Source: Candidatus Avimuribaculum pullicola (GTDB taxonomy: Bacteria; Bacteroidota; Bacteroidia; Bacteroidales; Muribaculaceae). Taken from it: DNA of 64,000 bases. The DNA lies in contig DVKC01000041.1 in the NCBI GenBank assembly GCA_018716295.1, positions 50,018 to 114,017 of the forward strand. Reading direction: 5' to 3'. Within the stretch, counting starts at the first letter, position 1, and each line of letters begins with the position of its first letter. A program made the translations under genes and the position numbers. This document shows positions 26,187 to 35,727 of this stretch, piece after piece. The notes under the pieces were generated by a model. It had not been told where the DNA came from. It saw nothing but the letters and a program-made list of their open reading frames with translations, and did no database searches.

Positions 26187-26226
26187 TATATTTGCGACAG
26201 TTTTAAACCATTATGCTTGCTATCAA
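26187..26226 (+). promoter_or_regulatory. Candidate -7 element of the ABC exporter operon
   Basis: TATATTTG at 26187-26194 is a full -7 match 33 bases before ATG 26227. No clear -33 element is seen. Confidence 0.35.
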
Positions 26227-27156
26227 ATGAATTTTATCGAAGTCAAGGATGTCGTTAAGCAATATGATGGGCATCTTGCTCTCGACCGCGTGTCGATAAG
26301 TGTGCCGTGCGGTTGTGTTTTCGGGCTTCTCGGCCCTAACGGTGCAGGAAAGACCTCGCTGATACGCATTCTTAACATGATTACTCGTGCCGACAGCGGT
26401 GAGGTAATCTTTGATGGGCACACGTTGTGTGCCAGCGACATTGCCAACATCGGTTATTTGCCCGAGGAGCGTGGGCTGTATCGCAAAATGAAGGTTGCCG
26501 ACCATATATTGTATATTGCTCGGTTGCGCGGAATGGATAGCCATGCCGCACGAGCAGCGATGAACGAATGGTTGGAGCGTTTCGGGCTCACCGAATGGGC
26601 TGGCAAGAAAATCGAAACGCTCTCAAAAGGTATGGCACAAAAGGTGCAATTCATAACCACAGTCATGCATTCGCCCCGGTTGTTGATATTCGACGAGCCA
26701 TTTTCGGGCTTTGACCCTGTGAACGCCGAATTGCTGAAAAAGGAAATTTTGCGATTGCATGGCTTGGGGGCGACAATAATCTTCTCGACACATAACATGA
26801 GTTCGGTCGAAGAGGTGTGCGAAGAGTTTGCCTTGATTAATCATTCACGTGTGGTGCTTTCGGGAAGTGTCGCGCAGGTGCGCCGCAACTTTGGCAAGAA
26901 GCTTTACCGTGTGGGAGTGTCCGACACTATGGCACTTGAGCCTGTCGAAGGTCTATATTGCGTCGAGCATGTGGAGCCGTCGCCATTTGGCGGCATAGTA
27001 GCCGACTTGAGGCTCGATGCCGATGCCTTGCCGCACGATGTAATTGCTTATATCAACGACCATTATAAGTTGGCAGAGTTCCATGAATTGCTGCCGAGCA
27101 TGAATGAAATATTTATCGAAACAGTTTCTAACACAACCAATACTGCAGCGCAATGA
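26227..27156 (+). CDS. ABC transporter ATP-binding protein (NatA-like)
   Basis: 309 residues from ATG 26227, where the family start MNFIEVKDVVKQY begins. The ATPase shows Walker A GPNGAGKT, a Q-loop near LPEERGLY, the signature LSKGMAQKVQ, Walker B LLIFDEP and the switch histidine in FSTHN. The LPEERGLY segment and the C-terminal extension of about 90 residues are typical of ATPases paired with NatB-type permeases. The next gene overlaps its stop by 4 bases (ATGA), so the two form one exporter. The substrate is unknown. Confidence 0.93.
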   Translation: MNFIEVKDVVKQYDGHLALDRVSISVPCGCVFGLLGPNGAGKTSLIRILNMITRADSGEVIFDGHTLCASDIANIGYLPEERGLYRKMKVADHILYIARLRGMDSHAARAAMNEWLERFGLTEWAGKKIETLSKGMAQKVQFITTVMHSPRLLIFDEPFSGFDPVNAELLKKEILRLHGLGATIIFSTHNMSSVEEVCEEFALINHSRVVLSGSVAQVRRNFGKKLYRVGVSDTMALEPVEGLYCVEHVEPSPFGGIVADLRLDADALPHDVIAYINDHYKLAEFHELLPSMNEIFIETVSNTTNTAAQ

Positions 27157-28469
27157 GCAGCATGAAACGTATATCCATAATATTGTGGCGTGAGTTCCTT
27201 GCCATAGCAGGGAAGAAGACTTTTATTGTCACCACAATACTTATCCCAGTCATAAGCATCGCTTGCCTGGGGTTGCCTTTCTTGATGTCGAAAATTAACA
27301 CTGGCGACACCGAGGCTGTCGCTATCGTGGACGAGAGCGGCCGCTACGGCGCAGCCATAACCGACAGTGACGACTTTCGTTTCCACGACATCACTCCTAT
27401 AGGTGTAGATGGATTGAAAGAGTTCTATAACAATCAAGAAAATCTATATGCCATAGTGGTGATACCGGCTGGCATTGACAGCACGCTCAACGTGAGCGTT
27501 ATCTCGCGCAACGCGGTGCGTACAAGTTTGCAGCAGCATTTGGCAAAATGCCTCGACGACACTATCACACAGGCGCGTATTGCTTCATACGGGATACCGC
27601 AATTAGATAAAATCATGGAAGAGAGCCGTGCCGAGGTGCAGGTAAATTGTATAAAATGGGATGAAGACGGGAGCGAATCGCAATCAAATGCCGATGTTGC
27701 CAGTCTTATAGGGTTGGTACTTGCGTTCCTCACATACATGTTTGTGATGATGTATGGTGCAATGATACTCACCAGTGTCAGCGAGGAGAAAACCAATCGC
27801 ATTGTCGAGGTGATGGTAAGTTGTTGCCGTCCCATCGAGTTGCTGATTGGCAAGATTGTAGGTGTCGGGCTGGTAGGTTTGGCGCAAATTGCTATATGGG
27901 TAGTTTTGTTGGGGATAGCTTCGGCGGTGTTCGGTTTGGGCACGGTGTTGTCGGCCGATCCGTCGTTAGTGGCACAGGCACAAGGTGCAAATGTCATGCT
28001 CGACAGCACGGGCAGTGAAACTGTCGATACATTTATACAAACTATCGCCTCCATTAATATCACGGGGATTGTGGTATGTTTCATACTGTATTTCCTCGGT
28101 GGATATTGGCTTTATGGCTCGTTGTTTGCCGCTGCCGGTTCCATGGTTGACCAACCCAACGAAAGCAGCCAGGTGACAATGCCGCTGATGATGTTCCTGG
28201 TGTTTGCATTGTGGGCAGGTCTGGCTTGTATCGACAATCCCGATGGGCAGCTTGCATGGTGGTGTTCGATGATACCTTTCACATCGCCTATCGTTATGAT
28301 GGTGAGGCTGCCATACGATGTGGCATTATGGGAGGTGGTTTTGAGTGTGGTTATATTGTATGCGTCGGCATTTGGCATTGCAATTCTTGCTGCCAAGATA
28401 TACCGCAAGGGAATATTGCTGTATGGTAAAAAGTTTGCATGGAAAGATATAATGACATGGCTCAAGTGA
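27153..28469 (+). CDS. ABC-2 type permease (NatB-like)
   Basis: 438 residues. One membrane helix near the N-terminus (TFIVTTILIPVISIACLGLP), an extracytoplasmic domain of about 150 residues, then five further helices from residue 185. EEKTNRIVEVMVSCCRP is the conserved cytoplasmic motif of ABC-2 permeases. It forms the membrane part of the exporter with the ATPase it overlaps. Followed after 31 bases by the TraB/GumN gene. Confidence 0.9.
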   Translation: MSSMKRISIILWREFLAIAGKKTFIVTTILIPVISIACLGLPFLMSKINTGDTEAVAIVDESGRYGAAITDSDDFRFHDITPIGVDGLKEFYNNQENLYAIVVIPAGIDSTLNVSVISRNAVRTSLQQHLAKCLDDTITQARIASYGIPQLDKIMEESRAEVQVNCIKWDEDGSESQSNADVASLIGLVLAFLTYMFVMMYGAMILTSVSEEKTNRIVEVMVSCCRPIELLIGKIVGVGLVGLAQIAIWVVLLGIASAVFGLGTVLSADPSLVAQAQGANVMLDSTGSETVDTFIQTIASINITGIVVCFILYFLGGYWLYGSLFAAAGSMVDQPNESSQVTMPLMMFLVFALWAGLACIDNPDGQLAWWCSMIPFTSPIVMMVRLPYDVALWEVVLSVVILYASAFGIAILAAKIYRKGILLYGKKFAWKDIMTWLK

Positions 28470-28500
28470 TGAAGTAATTTATTTAAAAACAATTAGCGAT

Positions 28501-29394
28501 ATGAAAAAGACAGTATTATTCAGGGGCGCGTTATTGTTTGCGGCTGTTGCATTTTGTGCAGTGGCTGCCAATGCGCAAATATTGTGGAAAATCTCGGGCA
28601 ACGGGGCTAAAGATTCATATATACTTGGTAGCCACCATGTAGCACCGATGTCGGTACTCGACGGTATTGCCGGGTTTAACGATGCGTTTGCCAGTTGCCA
28701 GCAGATGTATGGCGAAATCGACATGGAATCGGCTACCCAAGATATGGTGATGCAGTCACAGAAGTATATGATGGCTCCGGCCGACAGTACACTGAGTAAG
28801 GTGCTCACTGCCGACCAGCTGGCAATCGTCGATGCTGCGATGCAGAAGTATGTGCGTATGTCGGTGGCACAATTAGACAAGGTGAGCCCGGTGAAGCCGG
28901 CCGTTATTTCTGCACAAATAGCAGTGTTGCAGGCTGCAAAGACTTTCGAGGACTTCGACCCCAACAATGTTATCGACGCAGCCATACAGCAGAAGGCAAA
29001 AGACGCGAATATGCCTGTAAAGGGTTTTGAAACTGCCGAATACCAGATGCAGTTGCTGTTCGGGACGCCGATTTCGGTGCAAGTGGCCGATTTGATGAAG
29101 TTGCTCACCGATGAAACTGCTTATATGGAATATACCCGTATGCTCACCGACGTGTATTCGCAGCAAGACCTGGACACGATGTTCGAGTTGATGAACAATC
29201 CCGAGTTGGGCATGAGCGAATATGAATGCAACGTGATGATTAACAAGCGCAACGAGGCTTGGATTGAACAGCTCAAGACCATCTTGCCCGAAGCCTCGAC
29301 ATTCATCGTGGTGGGTGCAGGACACCTGCCTGGCGACAAGGGGATGCTGTCGTTGTTGCGCAAGGCTGGTTATACGGTAACCCCTGTTAACTGA
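28501..29394 (+). CDS. TraB/GumN family protein
   Basis: 297 residues with a signal peptide (MKKTVLFRGALLFAAVAFCA, ending near ANAQ). The family motifs are present: LGSHHVAP near the mature N-terminus, an acidic GEIDMES, NKRNEAWIEQLK, and VGAGHLPGDKGM near the C-terminus. The His and Glu residues resemble a metal-dependent hydrolase site proposed for the wider TIKI/TraB fold. It is exported; the substrate is not known. Its stop overlaps the start of the next gene by one base. Confidence 0.9.
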   Translation: MKKTVLFRGALLFAAVAFCAVAANAQILWKISGNGAKDSYILGSHHVAPMSVLDGIAGFNDAFASCQQMYGEIDMESATQDMVMQSQKYMMAPADSTLSKVLTADQLAIVDAAMQKYVRMSVAQLDKVSPVKPAVISAQIAVLQAAKTFEDFDPNNVIDAAIQQKAKDANMPVKGFETAEYQMQLLFGTPISVQVADLMKLLTDETAYMEYTRMLTDVYSQQDLDTMFELMNNPELGMSEYECNVMINKRNEAWIEQLKTILPEASTFIVVGAGHLPGDKGMLSLLRKAGYTVTPVN

Positions 29395-29867
29395 TGCGAA
29401 ACCGTTTCATAATCCCCGCCATGACCTTGCTGGCGTGTCTTGCGGCTGCCTGCTCGGGTGGCGGGGTACATACCGAAGAGCTGTATTCGCAGTTTGTACA
29501 TCTGCCCGATAGCGGGTGGCGGCATACCGTGCCGTGTTATTTCAAGCCATGCATCGAGGGCGATGACATGGAGATTACACTTGCCATAATGCATGAGAAT
29601 GAGTATGAGCTTGGCAAAGCTACTATGACAATAGATGTGATTAATGCCGACTCGCTGTCGTTGCGCCGGCAGGTGACAGTGCCGCTTGTTGACAGCAATG
29701 GCAACTGGACAAGCGACGGTTTCGGTTCGCTGTATCAATGCAAAACCTCGGTTGTCGATGGCGTGAGGCTTGATTCGACATCGGTGGTGCTTGTGTGGCA
29801 GACGACCGGGCGCGACACCTTGCGGCACATTTCGGGTATCGGCATAGGCATAATACAACATAAATAA
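29394..29867 (+). CDS. GldH-like lipoprotein
   Basis: 157 residues; a lipoprotein signal ends LLACLAAAC (Cys20). The mature part starts TEELYSQFVHLPDSGWRHTV, close to the start of GldH proteins (short linker, then a Pro and Trp motif), followed by beta-rich sequence and a C-terminal SGIGIGI. GldH belongs to the gliding/T9SS gene set, but non-gliding Bacteroidales keep homologues. Translationally coupled to the TraB gene and 2 bases from the next gene. Family assignment is by pattern only. Confidence 0.5.
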   Translation: MRNRFIIPAMTLLACLAAACSGGGVHTEELYSQFVHLPDSGWRHTVPCYFKPCIEGDDMEITLAIMHENEYELGKATMTIDVINADSLSLRRQVTVPLVDSNGNWTSDGFGSLYQCKTSVVDGVRLDSTSVVLVWQTTGRDTLRHISGIGIGIIQHK

Positions 29868-29869
29868 TA

Positions 29870-30529
29870 ATGGATTTCAATTACATGCAATTCACCGATT
29901 CGCTTATCTTCGATATGGACGGGACGCTGTGGAACGCCACCGATTCTTATGCCGAGGTATGGAATTATTGTTATAACAGCCGCGGCATCGATTTGCACAT
30001 CGGTGGAAGCGACCTTGTTCCATATATGGGGAAACCGATTGAAGTGATAGCCAGGGGTCTGACCGACGGACATGTTCCTGCTGATTTTGATTATTGTGAA
30101 TTTGTCGAAGCACTGTCTATTGCCGAAGAAGAGATGATGCCGCGGTTGGGTGGTACACTTTTCCCTGTGGTGAAGGAGGGGCTTGCGGCACTTGCACAGC
30201 ATTATCGATTGCTGATGATGAGTAATTGCGGTTGCAACGGTTTGCGCAACTTTATGCAGTTCACAGGTACTGCACAATTTTTCAGCGGTTCGATTACATA
30301 CGGTGAAAATCCTGTCCCCAAGAGTGGGAACATTCGCCGCCTTATTGAACAGTATGGACTGGAACATGCCGTGTATGTAGGTGACACGCAGGGCGACTGT
30401 GACGAAACGCATCGTGCGGGCATACCTTTTGTATATGTTTCTTATGGGTTTGGCAATTGCCAGGGGTATGACATCGCCTTTGACAGCTTTGCCGAGCTTG
30501 CAAAATTTTTTATTAATCTCAGAAAGTGA
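29870..30529 (+). CDS. HAD-superfamily hydrolase (phosphoglycolate phosphatase-like)
   Basis: 219 residues. Motif I is FDMDGTLW with the nucleophilic and acid/base Asp pair; motif II is MMSNCG; the Lys of motif III is in VPKSGNIRR; motif IV is VGDTQGDCDE. A helical cap domain sits between motif I and II, as in subclass I HAD phosphatases. It dephosphorylates small metabolites; the substrate is not evident. An in-frame ATG at 29885 is an alternative start. It is the last of four closely packed genes from the ABC exporter on. Confidence 0.88.
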   Translation: MDFNYMQFTDSLIFDMDGTLWNATDSYAEVWNYCYNSRGIDLHIGGSDLVPYMGKPIEVIARGLTDGHVPADFDYCEFVEALSIAEEEMMPRLGGTLFPVVKEGLAALAQHYRLLMMSNCGCNGLRNFMQFTGTAQFFSGSITYGENPVPKSGNIRRLIEQYGLEHAVYVGDTQGDCDETHRAGIPFVYVSYGFGNCQGYDIAFDSFAELAKFFINLRK

Positions 30530-30596
30530 CCGTGCGAGGCCAGCATTGATATGGCCAGGGCTATGTCGCATTATCTAAAGTAAAGGGGTACAACCT

Positions 30597-31772
30597 ATGA
30601 ATATTATTCCACAAGCGTGTAATGCCGAGGTGGCAGCACGCATTGAGCGCATCGCCGGCGAGCTGAGAGCTCGTGGCATTGATGCCATTTTGTTGTCGAG
30701 TTTCGCTAATTTGTATTACGTTTCGGGACGTGTGTATTGCGGATATGCCTATGTCACAGCTGTCGGCAATGTCACATATTTTGTGAAACGGCCTGTCGGG
30801 CTTGAAGGTGAGAATGTTGCTTATATACGCAAACCTGAACAGATTGCCGATTTCATGGCTGATGCACCTAAAGTGCAAACAGTTGCACTGGAACTCGGGT
30901 TGGCTTCATATAATGCTATTGAGCGATTGAAAAATGTGTTTGTCGGAGCCGATATTGTTGATGGTACGCCAGTAATCAATAAAGTACGTTCGGTAAAGAG
31001 CGAGTTTGAAATAAACAAGCTGAAAGAATGTGGCGTACACCATGTGACAGCCTACCATAACATACCCAAGATTTACCGCAAGGGCATGACCGACATTGAA
31101 TTGCAAATCGAGATTGAGCGAGTTTTGCGTAATGAGGGGTGCTTGGGGCAATTCCGCATTGCTGGCGATACAATGGAACTGTTCATGGGCAACTTGCTGT
31201 GTGGCGTGAATGCCGAGATGCCATCGCCGTATGATTTCGCAATGGGTGGCGCGGGACTCGATGATTCGTTGCCAGTGGGTTGCAATGGGTCGCTTATTAA
31301 ACAAGGTAATGCTGTGATGGTGGATATGTGTGGTAACTTCAATGGCTACATGACCGACATGACACGCGTTTACCGCGTGGGTAGCATTTCGCCTCTTGCC
31401 CAGCGGGCACATCAGCTGTCGATTGACATTCATCATCGCCTTGCTTCAATGGCTGTGCCAGGAGTTGAAGCCAAGGCCCTTTATGAAGAAGCCATGAAAA
31501 TGGTGAAAGAAGCCGGGCTTGAAGAATACTTCATGGGACTGAAGCAAAAAGCTGGCTTTATAGGTCACGGCGTGGGCATTGAGGTGAACGAGATGCCGGT
31601 GATTGCCCCTCGCAGCCGTGATATTCTGGAGGCTGGCAATGTGATTGCACTTGAACCGAAGTTCGTAATACCATCGGTTGGGGCTGTAGGCATCGAGAAC
31701 ACCTATGTGGTCCGTGACAATGGGCTTGAATGCCTCACCAATGCCCCTGAGGAGATTGCCGAGCTTTATTGA
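30597..31772 (+). CDS. M24 family metallopeptidase (Xaa-Pro aminopeptidase-like)
   Basis: 391 residues. The N-terminal creatinase-like domain spans about residues 15-135. The pita-bread catalytic domain shows the five metal ligands: Asp in VMVDMCG, Asp in MTDMTR, His in GHGVGIE, Glu in ALEPKF and Glu in GIENTY. It removes N-terminal residues before proline or acts on related dipeptides, with two metal ions. The enzyme is cytoplasmic, with no signal peptide. A strong terminator follows. Confidence 0.92.
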   Translation: MNIIPQACNAEVAARIERIAGELRARGIDAILLSSFANLYYVSGRVYCGYAYVTAVGNVTYFVKRPVGLEGENVAYIRKPEQIADFMADAPKVQTVALELGLASYNAIERLKNVFVGADIVDGTPVINKVRSVKSEFEINKLKECGVHHVTAYHNIPKIYRKGMTDIELQIEIERVLRNEGCLGQFRIAGDTMELFMGNLLCGVNAEMPSPYDFAMGGAGLDDSLPVGCNGSLIKQGNAVMVDMCGNFNGYMTDMTRVYRVGSISPLAQRAHQLSIDIHHRLASMAVPGVEAKALYEEAMKMVKEAGLEEYFMGLKQKAGFIGHGVGIEVNEMPVIAPRSRDILEAGNVIALEPKFVIPSVGAVGIENTYVVRDNGLECLTNAPEEIAELY

Positions 31773-31792
31773 CACACTCCTGCCAAAAGAGC

Positions 31793-31842
31793 AAAAAAGC
31801 CAATTTGCTGTCCTGCATTTGCGGGAGGCCGATTGGCTTTTG
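31793..31842 (+). terminator. Terminator after the M24 peptidase
   Basis: AAAAGCCAAT (about 31795-31804) pairs with ATTGGCTTTT (31832-31841) around a GC-rich loop. Confidence 0.75.
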
Positions 31843-31925
31843 CATTTTCCCCAAATCACCAGGCAATTCCTACGACATCAATGTTAAAAAAACTAAATCG
31901 GGGGGGGTATTTTTGCCCTTAAAAG

Positions 31926-31956
31926 TTTCGGTTGTATGGTTATTTGGTTAATTTTG
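31926..31956 (+). promoter_or_regulatory. Promoter of the structured RNA candidate
   Basis: TTTC at 31926-31929, a 19-base spacer and TAATTTTG at 31949-31956. A second -7-like TATTTTTG lies at 31908-31915, directly after a run of eight G residues (31900-31907). Confidence 0.5.
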
Positions 31957-31961
31957 CCATT

Positions 31962-32087
31962 GCAAGTCAGGTGTTCCATTCTTTAGTGGGATGCTTGTGG
32001 GAAGATTACACTATCGTAATGGCAATTCGCCGCTCGGCATTGGCGTGGTGGCGAAAATAGTGGGACGGCTCTTCTTCCCGTTTTTTT
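31962..32087 (+). ncRNA. Structured non-coding RNA candidate with intrinsic terminator
   Basis: Three nested stems lie behind a good promoter: GGGAAGA 31999-32005 with TCTTCCC 32073-32079; CACTAT 32009-32014 with ATAGTG 32057-32062; TTCGCCGC 32026-32033 with GTGGCGAA 32048-32055 (one G-U). Seven T residues follow at 32081-32087. A small 5' hairpin (TTCCA/TGGGA) precedes. The internal loops are strongly asymmetric. It is not SRP RNA (no GGAAG...GCAG motif), RNase P RNA or tmRNA by the motifs I know. From 32088 to 32343 I see no gene; that stretch may be the leader of the next gene. Confidence 0.5.
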
Positions 32088-32343
32088 GAATAACCATCGA
32101 CATAATATCTGCGTCCCGTCTTGCAGAAAAACATGGTTGCAGCCTGCGCCTTGGGTGGCATCGTCTGCCCGCGCGTGGTGGTCGCGCTAATGCAAGATAT
32201 TATGGGACTTTACGCAAAAACTACATATTGGTTTTCTCGTCGGTTGCGGGCTTTTCCACAGAGAAGTTCCGCCGTATTGTCATGTTCACACCGCTACGGC
32301 AAATCGACTAATTATAATACATAACTTAATCTCAGATTTTATC

Positions 32344-34017
32344 ATGGACATCAAAAACATCATTAAGCGTATGATGGCATTGATTGCCATCGTCGTCATT
32401 GCCACAGCAGCTATGGCACAGACTGCCACACCCAAGCAAAACGACAAGGGCAAGTGGGGCATCATGGACAGCAACGGCAAATGGGTACTCAAGGCCGATT
32501 ATACCGCTATTGAGCCAATGGGCGGCAAGTACTATCGCGTACAGAAAGACGACAAGTGGGGAGTTTACGACAATGAAGGTGGAAAGGTGCTGGACTGCAA
32601 ATATTCCACGATATATAAAGCGGGTGAAGAAAATATGTCGTTCGTTGCCCAAGAAAAAGACAAGCCCGAGAAATGGGTCGTCGTCAAGTGGGAGAAAATA
32701 AGATATAGCGGCAGTTGGAAAAAAAAGGATCTCAAGGAAGTATCGTACAAGGACTTGGGCGATGGAATCACGCTATTGACTGGCACTATAGATAATGGCT
32801 TCAGTGTCGGAGAGGATAGGCGTTATGAACCGACTGGATTTTTAATGAAGGATAACATCTGCATAAGCCCTGTGTTGTCAGCAGTCCAGCTAAGGGGGAA
32901 TTTCTTCTTGTGCATGACTTTCGACGTATCTCGGTGGGAAACGTGCAGCAATTGTGTATATGACTTGTCGACAGGCGAGCTAATCGCTGCGTATGCACAG
33001 GTTGTGGAGAAAGACTCTCTCATATTTTTTGGTGGAGAGTATGCAATTACAGCAGACGGGCGGTTGTGCAAGGTCGGTGAGGTCAATCAAAACGTTGTGA
33101 TGCTGGCTGCCAGTGATGGGAAAAAAGGACTGTTAGACTTGGATGCGAACCTGGTTTTCCCTGTTGAATATGACGATATTGTCGATGGAAAATGCGGCGA
33201 TTTCGTTTTCGTGGGCAAGGATGGAATGTGGGGAATTTACAGCTATAATAACAAACTAAACACAGGCCTCATTTATCCAGCAAAGGAATGCCCATTCAAA
33301 GTGGAAAAACTTGACGGCCCTATAGTGGTGACTTCTAAGGGTAAGGCAGGGTTGCTCGATATACATGGCAACGAAATAGTGAAATGTGAATACGACACTG
33401 TATATATCGGGACGATTTCAGACAGGTATATGTTGAAGAAAACCGGCAACATGAGCATGTATCTCACTGCCGAAAAGAAAATCGTTTCGTTGGGTAATTA
33501 TGACAGCTTCGAATATATAACTGGTACTACCGGTTACTACCGAGTAAGCCAGAATGGCAAATTCGGTGTGCTTAACGAATCGGGAACGTTGGTAGTTCCG
33601 TGCAAGTACAGCAAGATTGAAAATGCTTTCATCACCGATGGCGGGGACATCGACGACGGTTTCCATGTATGGGACATGAACGGACTTGTGGGTATTGTCA
33701 GGGTCATCAATGGGCAAGGCAAGGAAATCCTCCCATGTGGCAGTGGCTACGAGATAGTCGAGTATGAGCCTTATGGCATCATCGTTCGCAAGAATGGCAA
33801 GCAGGGGTGCATCAAGCTGAATGGCGCGGTATTCTGCAAGACCGCCTACGACGGCCACATCAACGGCATGAAGCGGGTGGGCTTCGTCAAGAATTCGGCC
33901 AGCTCTAACGATGTCACAGTAGATATTTATGACTACAATGGCAAGTTCCTCTCAACAGTCAACGTGGGTAATGATTACCTTGACCAACGTTGGTTTGTGC
34001 AAAAATACTTGATGTAA
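32344..34017 (+). CDS. WG repeat-containing exported protein
   Basis: 557 residues with a signal peptide (MDIKNIIKRMMALIAIVVIA, ending ATAAMAQ). The body is built from WG-type beta repeats, for example KWGIMDSNGKWVLKADY, KWGVYDNEGGKVLDCKY, MWGIYSYNNK, KAGLLDIHGNEIVKCEYD and KFGVLNESGTLVVPCKY. Each has the W/F-G, D/N-x-x-G and Y anchor positions. Such repeats fold into beta propeller- or solenoid-like surfaces used for binding, and no catalytic motif is visible. It converges with the RsmF-type gene, with a REP-like palindrome between them. Confidence 0.9.
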   Translation: MDIKNIIKRMMALIAIVVIATAAMAQTATPKQNDKGKWGIMDSNGKWVLKADYTAIEPMGGKYYRVQKDDKWGVYDNEGGKVLDCKYSTIYKAGEENMSFVAQEKDKPEKWVVVKWEKIRYSGSWKKKDLKEVSYKDLGDGITLLTGTIDNGFSVGEDRRYEPTGFLMKDNICISPVLSAVQLRGNFFLCMTFDVSRWETCSNCVYDLSTGELIAAYAQVVEKDSLIFFGGEYAITADGRLCKVGEVNQNVVMLAASDGKKGLLDLDANLVFPVEYDDIVDGKCGDFVFVGKDGMWGIYSYNNKLNTGLIYPAKECPFKVEKLDGPIVVTSKGKAGLLDIHGNEIVKCEYDTVYIGTISDRYMLKKTGNMSMYLTAEKKIVSLGNYDSFEYITGTTGYYRVSQNGKFGVLNESGTLVVPCKYSKIENAFITDGGDIDDGFHVWDMNGLVGIVRVINGQGKEILPCGSGYEIVEYEPYGIIVRKNGKQGCIKLNGAVFCKTAYDGHINGMKRVGFVKNSASSNDVTVDIYDYNGKFLSTVNVGNDYLDQRWFVQKYLM

Positions 34018-34068
34018 CATATTAGTCTGTGACACCTTTTCATTAAGGTGTGTTGAATTAGATAAATA

Positions 34069-34123
34069 CGGCTTCGTGGATGCCGCACTAAAGTAGCAAC
34101 AAAGTGCGGCATCTCCGAAGCCG
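34069..34123. repeat. REP-like palindrome, copy 3
   Basis: A 21-bp stem (34069-34089 with 34103-34123, one mismatch) carries the core GGCATCTCCGAAGCC and continues into CTTAGTG, exactly as in copy 1 but inverted. An outer weak inverted repeat (GGTGTGT 34047-34053 with ACACACC 34151-34157) surrounds it. It sits between convergent genes. Confidence 0.8.
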
Positions 34124-34236
34124 CTTAGTGTATATTAACCAATCTATTTGACACACCTTCATATTTTGTTATGCAGGACGGTGGTGTGCCGCAGTGGTGG
34201 CATGGTAGTTGTTGTGCGCCAGAATGTTGTGCCACT

Positions 34237-35622
34237 TTATTGCTGACACAATATACATGGTGGGGTAGTGGGCGCGTAGGTGCTGCGTATGCGCCACTGG
34301 CGTGGATATAGGTTGTTGGCGCGGTTGCCTACCTGCTTGGCAAATCCCAATGGCGCGCCTTGGTACTCGACTAACACCGTTCCGCGCGGCACGTCGCCGA
34401 GCGTGATGGCATCGCCGCGCAAGTATGCGATGGCGGTGGTATAGTCAACGTCGGCACGGGCGAATGCTCCACGATTGGCTGCTGTGGTCAGTGCCAATGA
34501 TTGTGCCGGCACGATGTCACGCCCTTTCATGGAACCCAATTCCACGCCGCGTAGCAGCACGTTGGCGCATCGTGCCACGTAATCGGCATCGGTGGCTATC
34601 GTTGCGCGGATTGCCGTCAGAGTGTCGCCATTGAGCGAGTAATTGTAGTCGCCTGTGAGCCATTGTGCGGCTGCTTGCGGCACTTTTGTCGCGGGTTGCC
34701 TGCGGCGTGTCGCCGATGGGGTTGCGGACTGCCGTTTTTCATTGGGCTTTTGCAATACACATACAAATAGCCCTTCGCCCTTCACGCGGTGAGGCAAGAA
34801 ACGGTAACACCACTGCTGCCCGTCGATGCCGTGGCTCACGCCCCATTTGTCAGGCATATCGAGTGGTACTGGTGTCGCGCCGTAGCGGTCGATAATGTAT
34901 TCAATTATTGCTTCATTTTCGGCACGGTTGAATGTGCAGGTGCTGTAGATAAGCAGCCCGCCTGGAGTGATTGCATCCCACACATTGTCGATTATTAGCC
35001 GTTGACGCTCGGCACACTGTTCAACTAATTCGGGAGTCCATTGTTCGACTGCTGTGCTGTCTTTGCGGAACATGCCTTCACCGCTGCATGGCACGTCGGC
35101 TGCCACCACGTCGAAGAAGTGCGTCATTTGTCCCCAACGGCTGCTGTCGCTGCTGGCAACGATGCAATCGGGGTTGCCCCATTTGATTATGTTTTCTTTC
35201 AAGATATTTGCCCGTTGTGGCACAACCTCGTTGCACACCAGCAGTGACCCTTCGGGCAATGCTGCACGGACTGCGGTGCTCTTGCCGCCAGGAGCCGCGC
35301 ACAAGTCGAGATATTTGACTGGACGTGTCACAAGCTTGTTGACGATGTGGCTTATTATCATGGATGACGCATCTTGCACATAGTACAATCCTGAATGCAA
35401 CAGCGGGTCGAATGTGAACTGTTCGTGCCGTGGCAAATAATATCCTTGTGCGCACCATGGCACTTGTGTGCATGAGGTGGCAGGGCGTAATGCAGTCTTA
35501 GAAGTGTTTACACGTATCGATGTGATGGCTTCGGTATCGGTTATGGCTTGCAGCAACTGCTTGGCTTCATAACCGTCGAATGACTCTTCTATTTCGCGAA
35601 TGAATTGTGGGTGCAGTGTCAT
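34237..35622 (-). CDS. 16S rRNA (cytosine-C5) methyltransferase, RsmF-type
   Basis: 461 residues. The SAM-binding core shows DLCAAPGGKSTA (motif I), a conserved Asp region, DVPCSGEGMFRK with the motif IV cysteine, and YSTCTFNRAENE with the second, catalytic cysteine (motif VI). An N-terminal NusB-like/PUA-like part and a C-terminal extension of about 150 residues (GVELGSMKGRDIVPAQSLAL) match RsmF/YebU rather than RsmB. It methylates cytosine in small-subunit rRNA; the exact position is not determined by sequence. No operon partner. Confidence 0.88.
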   Translation of the reverse strand: MTLHPQFIREIEESFDGYEAKQLLQAITDTEAITSIRVNTSKTALRPATSCTQVPWCAQGYYLPRHEQFTFDPLLHSGLYYVQDASSMIISHIVNKLVTRPVKYLDLCAAPGGKSTAVRAALPEGSLLVCNEVVPQRANILKENIIKWGNPDCIVASSDSSRWGQMTHFFDVVAADVPCSGEGMFRKDSTAVEQWTPELVEQCAERQRLIIDNVWDAITPGGLLIYSTCTFNRAENEAIIEYIIDRYGATPVPLDMPDKWGVSHGIDGQQWCYRFLPHRVKGEGLFVCVLQKPNEKRQSATPSATRRRQPATKVPQAAAQWLTGDYNYSLNGDTLTAIRATIATDADYVARCANVLLRGVELGSMKGRDIVPAQSLALTTAANRGAFARADVDYTTAIAYLRGDAITLGDVPRGTVLVEYQGAPLGFAKQVGNRANNLYPRQWRIRSTYAPTTPPCILCQQ

Positions 35623-35727
35623 GTATCTATCTATTTTCTATCGACAAATATACAACAATTCCCTCACACATACAGAGTATATGTGTAGCAGATCTGTCGG
35701 TTGTCCATCGCAGGTGTAGTATGCGAT

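Noticed and set aside
31962..32087. The structured RNA as SRP RNA, RNase P RNA or tmRNA
   Set aside because: The hallmark motifs of these RNAs (the SRP GGAAG/GCAG loop, the RNase P GAGGAAAGTCC, and the tmRNA tRNA-like ends) are not present.
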